From an uncultured Pseudogracilibacillus sp. (lineage in GTDB: Bacteria > Bacillota > Bacilli > Bacillales > Amphibacillaceae): a stretch of 7,349 bases of DNA. A program made the position numbers and the translations under genes. The number at the start of each line of letters is the position of its first letter. The stretch's first letter is position 1. Below the pieces are notes generated by a model that saw only the letters and a list, made by a program, of their open reading frames with translations, ran no database searches and was not told the origin of the DNA. Shown piece after piece: positions 1 to 5,577 of the stretch. Location of the stretch: the NCBI GenBank assembly GCA_937974845.1, contig CALJVC010000123.1:1-7349 (forward strand), read 5' to 3'.

Positions 1-29
1 AACGAGGGGAGAATCCCTATACATAATAT

Positions 30-39
30 AAAGAGGTGA
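30..39 (+). promoter_or_regulatory. ribosome-binding site that decides the pilM start
   Basis: The sequence AAAGAGGTGA contains GAGGTGA, a seven-base match to the Bacillota anti-Shine-Dalgarno complement. It is correctly spaced for the TTG at 45. An in-frame GTG at 36 also exists but lies inside this motif, so it cannot be the start served by it. Confidence 0.75.
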
Positions 40-44
40 AGCGA

Positions 45-1019
45 TTGTTATCCTTTCGTAAGTCGCGTCGGACAGTGAGTTTTGTATTAGAAGACTATGT
101 TTTACGTATGGTTGAGAACAATGGGGAGGACTTACTGTCTTTACAAACGATAGCCGAAAGGCCACTACCGAAGCAGGTGATAGAAAATGGCCGGCTAATT
201 GATGAGTTGGTCTTTTTTGAGGAAATGCAAGAAGCTGTAAAGGAATGGGGGATTAAAGGAAGAAATTTACGTTTTTTTGTTCCCCAATCGTTAATTATAT
301 TGCGGGAGGTAGAAGTTCCCGAAGATGTGACATCAGAAAATATTAAGCAATATATAGAATTTGAAATCGGAAATACGATTCATTTTCCTTTTAAGCAGCC
401 GATTATTGATCTTTATCCTAAAATATCCGAAGATCGTAAGGTTACGGTCCTTGCTGCGCCGGAAGATGAGGTCTTAAAATATGCAACAATTTTTTCTGAC
501 CTTTCGTTACAACCGAAAAAAGCAACGATTCAACCTTTAGGAATTTATCGATATTTGCTTTATCATGAGCCGACTATTCAAGAACAGAAAGTGTATATGA
601 TTGTAGAATATAATCTTTCTTCTATCAATGTTAGTATCCTTCATCAGCATAAAGTGGAATTTTTACGCCATCAACCTTTGCTTGCGACGAAAGATTTTTG
701 GGAATATGACGAAGAAGGCGGTCATTTTACTTTCACTGGTGATGAAGCACGTTATGAAGGGGAAGTTGAGGATCAAATACATGAATTAGAACGATTAATG
801 AATTTTTACCGTTTTTCAATCCATCAAGGAGAACAAGAGGTTAATCAAATCATCGTTGTGGGAGATTCACCTTATTTAAATAAGGTGACGAACATGATTA
901 AGAATCGCTTTTCAACTATTCCAATTACTAATTTAGATGTAAAAGAAGAAATTAATGGAGAGCCGATTGATATTAAATTTATACCAGCTTTAGGTTTAGC
1001 TTTAGGAGGGGGAAAGTAA
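45..1019 (+). CDS. pilM: PilM, actin-fold type IV pilus assembly protein
   Basis: A cytoplasmic protein of 324 residues with no signal peptide or membrane segment. In this family PilM has an FtsA/actin-like fold, binds the cytoplasmic tail of PilN and links the PilN/PilO membrane complex to the pilus motor. Family-like segments are IEFEIGNTIHFPFK (residues 104-117, matching the usual E..IPFP region), LERLMNFYRF (248-257) and the C-terminal PALGLAL (314-320). The glycine-rich nucleotide-binding signatures of the actin fold are degenerate. The first strand reads VSFVLEDYVLRMV (11-23), the second EYNLSS (188-193), and the usual GG is GD (273-274), so ATP binding is doubtful. TTG at 45 is chosen over GTG at 36 because that GTG is part of the Shine-Dalgarno. 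pilN begins 2 bp after the stop, and its product carries the matching INLLP motif, which supports the assignment. No upstream gene can be identified in bases 1-29. Confidence 0.88.
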   Translation: MLSFRKSRRTVSFVLEDYVLRMVENNGEDLLSLQTIAERPLPKQVIENGRLIDELVFFEEMQEAVKEWGIKGRNLRFFVPQSLIILREVEVPEDVTSENIKQYIEFEIGNTIHFPFKQPIIDLYPKISEDRKVTVLAAPEDEVLKYATIFSDLSLQPKKATIQPLGIYRYLLYHEPTIQEQKVYMIVEYNLSSINVSILHQHKVEFLRHQPLLATKDFWEYDEEGGHFTFTGDEARYEGEVEDQIHELERLMNFYRFSIHQGEQEVNQIIVVGDSPYLNKVTNMIKNRFSTIPITNLDVKEEINGEPIDIKFIPALGLALGGGK

Positions 1020-1021
1020 CT

Positions 1022-1624
1022 TTGCCCGAAAGAATACCTGAAATTAATTTATTGCCAGAAATACGTGAAGAAAATCCGATATATGCTTATTTATTTTATA
1101 TATTTTTAGTACTTATATTTATTTCTTTTATCGTAATGACCTATTTATATTTTTCTACAAATAACAAACTAGATGACGCCTTAACAAAGTCTGAGGAATT
1201 ATCCGTACAACGGGAAAGCTTATTCACTGAGCTAGAACGTCTAGAAGCAGATGAAGGTAGTCAATTCGAACAAGCTGTCGCCTATGTGGAATCACACCAG
1301 TTACCGACCTCTATTTTAATCGATAAATTAAACGATTTATTACCTAAACACGCTTACTTAAGTGAATATGTTTATAATAATTTAGAGGTTGAGGTGACGA
1401 CGGAATTTGAAACTTTAGATCAGGTGGCTAATTATATCACTGACGTAACGAATCTAGACTATGTATCGGATATCCAATTGGATAAGGTAGAAAGCTTTCT
1501 TTTGAAAGATGAAGATTCAGATGAGGAAATAGTAGATTTTACTACGATTCCTCGTTACGAAAGTGACTTTTCCTTAACTATCGATAAGCCAAAACTAAAG
1601 GAGGAGTCAGAAAAAGATGAATGA
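1022..1624 (+). CDS. pilN: PilN, bitopic pilus assembly membrane protein
   Basis: A protein of 200 residues of the fimbrial assembly PilN family. The short cytoplasmic N-terminus contains INLLP at residues 9-12 and just beyond (EINLLPEIR, 8-16), the conserved motif that inserts into PilM. A single membrane helix follows at about 21-43, then a charged coiled-coil stretch (about 45-78). The extracytoplasmic part (about 95-155) has an alternating strand/helix pattern consistent with the ferredoxin-like domain used to pair with PilO. The last 40 residues are rich in Asp and Glu. The TTG start is supported by AGGAGGGGG at 1004-1012, which sits in the end of pilM, and by the position of INLLP right after the start. 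The gene overlaps pilO by 8 bp. Its length is normal for the family. Confidence 0.88.
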   Translation: MPERIPEINLLPEIREENPIYAYLFYIFLVLIFISFIVMTYLYFSTNNKLDDALTKSEELSVQRESLFTELERLEADEGSQFEQAVAYVESHQLPTSILIDKLNDLLPKHAYLSEYVYNNLEVEVTTEFETLDQVANYITDVTNLDYVSDIQLDKVESFLLKDEDSDEEIVDFTTIPRYESDFSLTIDKPKLKEESEKDE

Positions 1625-2360
1625 ATATTTTGAAGAAAATAAACGCTCATTACTAATACTAGGCGCTTTACTCCTTTTATTGGCGCTTTCCCTATATTTC
1701 TTTTTAGTGCGACCAGTAATGGCAGATTATAAAAGTGAAGTTGAAAATATCGAAGATTTAAAAGATGAAATCGATACTCTAGAGGAAGAAATAGCTACTA
1801 TAGAAGAGACGCTAGAAGAAGACGATATTGAACAACTTCTTTTAGAAAATAAAATACCTACTAAAAAGGAATTAGACGAATATATTTTATCGATACAGCA
1901 GTTAGAATTGCATAGCAATAGTAAAATTGAAGAAATTGAAATTGCTTACGATGATTCACTAACTATTGATGATGAGGAAGAAACCATTGAAGAGGAAGAA
2001 GATATCGAAGGTGAAGAAGAAAGTGTCGAAGAAGATGCCGATGTAGATTATTCAGATGATGAAGATTTAGATGAAGAAACAGATGTGGAGGATGAGATAG
2101 ACGAAGACATGGAGAGCGATTCCATGCAAGAAACTCCTTCTGGTCTACAAACAATGACAGTCTCTCTAACCGCTTTTAGTCCTGACTTTGATGAAATGCT
2201 TGAATTACTACGTTTAATTGAAGAGATGGAGCGGATCAGTATCGTAACAGGTTTAGAATTTGAAAAGCCTTCGGAAAAAGACCTTTCTTTTTCTGATAAC
2301 CCAGAAGAAACGATTGCTTTTACAGTAAAAATTACAACCTTTTATTATGAGGAAAATTAG
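1617..2360 (+). CDS. pilO: PilO-like pilus assembly protein with a large acidic insertion
   Basis: A protein of 247 residues. A short cytoplasmic tail is followed by one membrane helix (about 11-33), a coiled-coil segment of Glu/Leu/Ile heptads (about 38-75) and an extracytoplasmic domain. The C-terminal part (about 178-244), with a TVSLTAFSPDFDEMLELL segment and a hydrophobic VKITTF strand, matches the ferredoxin-like end of PilO, which forms dimers with PilN and aligns the pilus machine. Residues 112-168 are an insertion with 37 acidic residues of 57 and no Lys or Arg. Without it the protein would be about 190 residues, close to the usual family length. The ATG at 1617 overlaps the pilN stop by 8 bp and is preceded by AAAGGAGGAG at 1597-1606. 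Assignment rests on position after pilM-pilN, topology and the C-terminal pattern, because PilO sequences are poorly conserved. Confidence 0.83.
   Translation: MNEYFEENKRSLLILGALLLLLALSLYFFLVRPVMADYKSEVENIEDLKDEIDTLEEEIATIEETLEEDDIEQLLLENKIPTKKELDEYILSIQQLELHSNSKIEEIEIAYDDSLTIDDEEETIEEEEDIEGEEESVEEDADVDYSDDEDLDEETDVEDEIDEDMESDSMQETPSGLQTMTVSLTAFSPDFDEMLELLRLIEEMERISIVTGLEFEKPSEKDLSFSDNPEETIAFTVKITTFYYEEN
1950..2120 (+). repeat. purine-rich low-complexity tract coding for a poly-acidic segment
   Basis: This stretch inside pilO consists mostly of GAA, GAG, GAT and GAC codons and encodes residues 112-168, of which 37 are Asp or Glu. The repeats are triplet-based, so slippage would change length without breaking the frame. 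The long antisense reading frames here are a by-product of this composition and are not genes. Confidence 0.8.
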
Positions 2361-2431
2361 TAAGTAACAAAAGGAATGGACATATTACCATGCAAGAAGG
2401 ATATAGAACAAGTGTGCTTTTAAAAGGATGA

Positions 2432-2498
2432 AGAGTCTAATTGCCCAGCGTTCCGACGGTTGTCGTATATGCGAACAATAGACTCTCTTTTCATTTTT
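2432..2498 (+). terminator. long imperfect hairpin with T-rich tail after pilO
   Basis: The outer stem AGAGTCTA (2432-2439) pairs perfectly with TAGACTCT (2479-2486). Inside, TTG (2441-2443) pairs with CAA (2476-2478), GCGT (2448-2451) with ATGC (2469-2472, one G-U pair), and CGAC (2454-2457) with GTCG (2462-2465) around a GGTT loop. This totals 19 pairs in 55 nt. The right arm runs into CTTTTCATTTTT. It may terminate the pilMNO transcript or attenuate read-through into the minor-pilin genes. The outer stem is AT-rich and the T-run is interrupted, so termination would be weak. A structured leader or processing site is an alternative. Confidence 0.45.
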
Positions 2499-2550
2499 AC
2501 CTTTTAGGATGAAACATACATAACGAGCCTTTAATTAAAATGAATGAAAC

Positions 2551-2556
2551 GAGGGG
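2551..2556 (+). promoter_or_regulatory. ribosome-binding site deciding the first minor pilin start
   Basis: GAGGGG lies 11 nt before the ATG at 2568 and downstream of the alternative in-frame ATG at 2544, which has no Shine-Dalgarno of its own. The spacing is slightly long. This favours 2568 and a 9-residue prepilin leader. Confidence 0.55.
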
Positions 2557-2567
2557 CTAAGATAGCG

Positions 2568-3014
2568 ATGCAACTACTTGATAAAGAGAAAGCATATACG
2601 TTGGTAGAGCTGTTAGCTTCCATCGTTATCCTTTCCATTATTATTATCGGAATATTTCAATTGTTTATATTCTCTGGAAATACCGCAAAATCAAATGAAA
2701 CAAAGTTAGTTACGACTCATTTGGCTAAAGCGACAATCGAACGGGTGAAAATAGATTACGAGAATTTTATTCCTTTAGAAGAATTAGAACGTTTACAGGA
2801 AAGCTATACAATTAATAGATATAATTGTGCTCAATTTAAAAATTGTGAAATGTTCACCATCAAAGTAAATGATTTACTTTATGAAGTAGAAATTACTTTT
2901 AGTCAACGAGAATCCCATGAAAAAGAACTTAACTTATTTGACGTGCTTGTAGAGGTTACACAGCCGGACAAAAATATTTCTAGTAAACTAGAGGGGTATG
3001 TCGTCCATGAATAA
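2568..3014 (+). CDS. prepilin-like minor pilin, PilV/GspI-like
   Basis: A protein of 148 residues with a class III (type IV prepilin) signal. The leader is MQLLDKEKA, then the expected peptidase cut between Ala9 and Tyr10, then YTLVELLASIV with the conserved Glu at +5 and an unbroken hydrophobic helix to about residue 36. Ala at -1 in place of Gly is tolerated by prepilin peptidases. The globular part carries two cysteines (87 and 93) in a short loop, a possible disulfide outside the cell. First place in a run of pilin-like genes, the small size and the hydrophobic N-terminus suggest a PilV/GspI-type minor pilin of the tip complex. The globular domain itself is not diagnostic, so PilV versus another minor pilin is inference. 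The alternative start at 2544 would give a 17-residue leader. The stop overlaps the next start by 8 bp. Confidence 0.75.
   Translation: MQLLDKEKAYTLVELLASIVILSIIIIGIFQLFIFSGNTAKSNETKLVTTHLAKATIERVKIDYENFIPLEELERLQESYTINRYNCAQFKNCEMFTIKVNDLLYEVEITFSQRESHEKELNLFDVLVEVTQPDKNISSKLEGYVVHE
2990..2996 (+). promoter_or_regulatory. ribosome-binding site deciding the second minor pilin start
   Basis: AGAGGGG ends 10 nt before the ATG at 3007 but only 1 nt before the alternative in-frame ATG at 2998, so 3007 is the likely start. Confidence 0.6.
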
Positions 3015-3495
3015 ACGCTTAAAAAATGAAGAGGGGATTACATTACCAGAACTACTTGCTGTTTTTGTTATAATTGGAATTTTAGGTACTGTTATTATTT
3101 CTTTTTTATTAAGTGGCCTGCAAGCACAATCGAGAATCCAGCTTGAATCAGAGCTTAGGGATGAAGCTGATATTATTATGGGAGAATTAATTAGTGACTT
3201 TTATACCTTAAAGGCTTCAGAAATTGTCGCACATCATTTACCAGAACCTAAAACGAAAAATTATTATTTGCAGTTAACCAATGGGCGAATTTTAGGTTTC
3301 AAAGATGGGAAAGTCCATCTCAAAGATCAAAGCACTGTATCCCTAACCCGAGACAATATTTACTTAGGAGATGGTACGAAGATCGTTATAGAAGATAGAA
3401 GTAAGGGACTTTACCATATTACCCTTGTGTTAAAAACTGATATAAAAGATCAAGAGTTAAAGACAGAAAGCACTATCGCTATTATCCGTGACTAA
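3007..3495 (+). CDS. prepilin-like minor pilin, PilW/GspJ-like
   Basis: A protein of 162 residues with a textbook prepilin N-terminus. The basic leader is MNKRLKNEEG, cleaved after Gly10, followed by ITLPELLAVFVIIGILGTV with Glu at +5 and the usual Pro at +4. The hydrophobic helix runs to about residue 37 and an amphipathic helix continues to about 70. The remaining half is beta-rich (YYLQL, RILGF, KVHLK, KIVIE, HITLVLK), as in the globular head of minor pilins. There are no cysteines. Its place between the PilV-like gene and the PilX-like genes suggests the PilW/GspJ role in the tip complex, though the head domain is not specific enough to prove it. It overlaps the previous gene by 8 bp and ends 17 bp before the next, so the three are likely one transcript. 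An ATG at 2998 would add three residues. Confidence 0.73.
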   Translation: MNKRLKNEEGITLPELLAVFVIIGILGTVIISFLLSGLQAQSRIQLESELRDEADIIMGELISDFYTLKASEIVAHHLPEPKTKNYYLQLTNGRILGFKDGKVHLKDQSTVSLTRDNIYLGDGTKIVIEDRSKGLYHITLVLKTDIKDQELKTESTIAIIRD

Positions 3496-3512
3496 TTAGA
3501 AGGAGGATAAGC

Positions 3513-5453
3513 ATGATGGAAGCTGAAGAACGAGAACGGGGCTATACTTTGTTTTTGACCGTCCTAGTTATGGTTGTTTTTTCAGTTATTACAATTACGT
3601 TAATGAGTGTGACAATCACTGGAGCTAAACGTTCTGAGGTTAGAGAGACGGTGACCCAGGCAGAAGAATTAGCTGAAAAAGGTGTCATTCATTTAATGAA
3701 TCAAATCAACCATGAGTTACAACATGAAGTCGAGCAAGTCCCAGATAGTATGAAGCAGTCAGATTTTATCCAAAAGTTAGAAACGATTGTTTCCAAGTAT
3801 ACTTGTAATAACGAAGAAAATGTGATTCATAAAGAAAACAAAACGGGAAAATATCAAGTATGTGTAGAGAGTGATCTCGATCAAGGCCGTAATATATTAC
3901 CCCATAAAGTGAAAATTAAAAGTGAAGGAAGGGCTGAGGATAGAAGCAAGACCTTGTATGCAACAGTCGAGTTTAATGGGAATGCCTTTCCAGATAATAA
4001 AAAGTTTGCTATGAATACCTTTATAACGGAAGAGTGTAAGCAGGATCGAACGCAGTGTGTACCAGGAGAGGGAAATTTATTTTTACATGGTGGTGTGGGA
4101 GTCAAAGGGGATATTAATGTTGAAAGGAATCTTATTACTTCTAACAGAAGTAGGGATAAGTACGGTTTATTTGAATATTGGATTCATTCCTACTTTCCGA
4201 GTGCTTTACCTTTAGACCATCAAAGAAAGGCAAAAATCTTGCTCGGAAAAGATGTGTATACCGTTACTTGGCCAGCTTCAAAAAAAGGAGTTAATGAATT
4301 TAAATTTGATTATCCTGCACATATAGCTAGAATAGATAATTTTCCAAATGAAGCTCCCTATACGAAGAAAGCACAAATTGATGAGGAAGTATTTAGAGGC
4401 GCCTATGTACCAGTGAAAAGTAAACGGAAAGATCATCCTGGATATAATAAATTAGATATATCAAAGGAAATAGAAGAGAAAAGATCCGTATACGAATACC
4501 GACCAAATGAAGCGGAACTGATTGATGCGAATATTTGGAAGGAAGGAGGACTGGTTATCGGAGAAATTAGAAATTCTGGAGAGAAATATAAGGACACAAA
4601 AGGTTTTTTATATCGAAAAAAATTAATTGGCGACCCTCAATATGACCGAAGATTTTACCTCACTCTGAATAATACTTTTAAACAATTAGCGACAGACGGA
4701 GACTTGCAAATTGGACGACTCGATCGTGCGAAACCCACCAATGTACGTTTTAAAGAAGGACTATATGTAAAGGGCGATTTAGTTATTAGAAAAAATAGTA
4801 CGGTTACAGGCCCCATTTATGTGGGTGGAGATTTAATTATAAATGGTTCCAACGTCCAATTGAATGGACCGGTATATGTTAATGGAAAAATAAATATAAA
4901 AGCTTCGGGAAATATGACTTTTAATAATGTTTTTTATACAAACAAAACCTTTAGAATTCAACATGCTAAAATGCCCAACGAAGAAACAGCGGATAAGGGA
5001 AAAGATTTCGAAGAAGATTATAATGATGAAAGCGTAAATAATATTGATGGAGATTTCATCGTCTACGCTATGGATGCGATTACGATAAAAAGGGTCAACC
5101 GTTTTAATAGTCAACCGAATGTGATTCGAGCTTATTTATATTCCAATACTTCTGTGGAGTTAGATGGAAATGAATCCAATATTCACATTAAAGGAGGAGT
5201 TTCTGCACCTAGGATTGTTGCTAACTCTATCCAAGGTAATAGTTCTATGCTGGCTTGGAGAACAGATGGACCTGGCCGCCAAGCGACTTGGGGTTCTCTT
5301 TTAAGGTTTTATGATGGAACAGCAGCACAAGTGAATCGTCCATCTCGATTACAAATTCATTATGATGATGCAATATTTAAAAAGTATTCTCATTTGTTAC
5401 TAGAGCAACGGATTACACAAACAGTCCCACCTAAAATAGTTAATTTAAAATAA
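3513..5453 (+). CDS. large PilX/GspK-like minor pilin with beta-solenoid C-terminus (paralogue 1)
   Basis: A protein of 646 residues. A short charged leader ends in RERG. The likely cut is after Gly10, followed by YTLFLTVLVMVVFSVITITL, a pilin-type hydrophobic helix that lacks Glu at +5 (Leu instead), as in GspK-type tip subunits. The segments GAKRSE, RE, VTQA and ELAEKG (37-57) follow and are shared with the next large gene. Cys98 and Cys117 are also shared, while Cys175 and Cys182 are unique to this copy. Residues about 411-482 contain short beta repeats (LYVKGDLVI, IYVGGDLII, VYVNGKINI, with turns such as TGP and NGP), resembling bactofilin or polymer-forming beta-helices. A second set occurs at about 513-575, and the end has PSRLQIHYDD (610-619). 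GspK/PilX subunits cap the pilus tip. An adhesive or structural head is inferred from the large solenoid. AAGGAGG at 3500-3506 serves ATG 3513 or 3516. The size is well above that of ordinary PilX. Confidence 0.8.
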   Translation: MMEAEERERGYTLFLTVLVMVVFSVITITLMSVTITGAKRSEVRETVTQAEELAEKGVIHLMNQINHELQHEVEQVPDSMKQSDFIQKLETIVSKYTCNNEENVIHKENKTGKYQVCVESDLDQGRNILPHKVKIKSEGRAEDRSKTLYATVEFNGNAFPDNKKFAMNTFITEECKQDRTQCVPGEGNLFLHGGVGVKGDINVERNLITSNRSRDKYGLFEYWIHSYFPSALPLDHQRKAKILLGKDVYTVTWPASKKGVNEFKFDYPAHIARIDNFPNEAPYTKKAQIDEEVFRGAYVPVKSKRKDHPGYNKLDISKEIEEKRSVYEYRPNEAELIDANIWKEGGLVIGEIRNSGEKYKDTKGFLYRKKLIGDPQYDRRFYLTLNNTFKQLATDGDLQIGRLDRAKPTNVRFKEGLYVKGDLVIRKNSTVTGPIYVGGDLIINGSNVQLNGPVYVNGKINIKASGNMTFNNVFYTNKTFRIQHAKMPNEETADKGKDFEEDYNDESVNNIDGDFIVYAMDAITIKRVNRFNSQPNVIRAYLYSNTSVELDGNESNIHIKGGVSAPRIVANSIQGNSSMLAWRTDGPGRQATWGSLLRFYDGTAAQVNRPSRLQIHYDDAIFKKYSHLLLEQRITQTVPPKIVNLK

Positions 5454-5457
5454 TTCA

Positions 5458-5488
5458 TTGAAACACGGTATTTAGAATCAATTATAAA
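5458..5488 (+). promoter_or_regulatory. weak candidate promoter before the second large minor pilin
   Basis: TTGAAA (5458-5463) and TATAAA (5483-5488) resemble -35 and -10 boxes of the housekeeping sigma factor, but the 19-nt spacing is longer than ideal and the region is AT-rich. It is mentioned because the 124-bp gap before the next start is the only other sizeable gap in the cluster. Confidence 0.2.
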
Positions 5489-5562
5489 CTTCTTTTATTC
5501 TAGCAATTCAATTGTGGTTTATATTTGTTGCTTCTTTATAACCATAGGTAATTGATTTGTGT

Positions 5563-5571
5563 AAGGATGAG
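5563..5571 (+). promoter_or_regulatory. ribosome-binding site deciding the start of the second large minor pilin
   Basis: AAGGATGAG lies just before the ATG at 5578, with 10 nt after AAGGA. The alternative in-frame TTG at 5557 lies upstream of this motif and has no Shine-Dalgarno of its own. Confidence 0.6.
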
Positions 5572-5577
5572 AATTTT

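Noticed and set aside
5..18. Short hairpin AGGG...CCCT before pilM
   Set aside because: Only four or five pairs and no following T-run. Too small to call a terminator.
2034..2072. Calcium-binding EF-hand-like loop in the acidic part of PilO (D140, D142, D144)
   Set aside because: The Gly at position 6 and the acidic residue at position 12 are missing. The match reflects general Asp richness.
1727..2154. Reading frames on the minus strand opposite pilO
   Set aside because: They are by-products of the GAA/GAT-rich coding strand, give Ser/Leu/His-rich low-complexity proteins and have no family resemblance.
2390..2512. Tiny reading frames in the gap after pilO: ATG 2390 (13 residues), ATG 2428 (MKSLIAQRSDGCRICEQ) and TTG 2441 (23 residues)
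   Set aside because: The first two lack a properly spaced ribosome-binding site. The third has AAAGGATGA upstream, but its coding stretch is almost entirely the hairpin. Chance is more likely than a leader peptide.
2361..2567. A c-di-GMP riboswitch, often found near type IV pilus genes in Clostridia
   Set aside because: The gap shows one long hairpin, not the two-stem arrangement with the conserved GEMM-type core.
4743..5237. Reading the solenoid as a true cytoplasmic bactofilin gene fused by an annotation error
   Set aside because: The reading frame is continuous from a good ribosome-binding site and pilin-type leader, and the paralogue has the same architecture, so the combination is genuine.
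5515..5544. Hairpin TGGTTTATA/TATAACCA as a terminator after the first large minor pilin
   Set aside because: AT-rich stem with a bulge, a 13-nt loop and no T-run after it.
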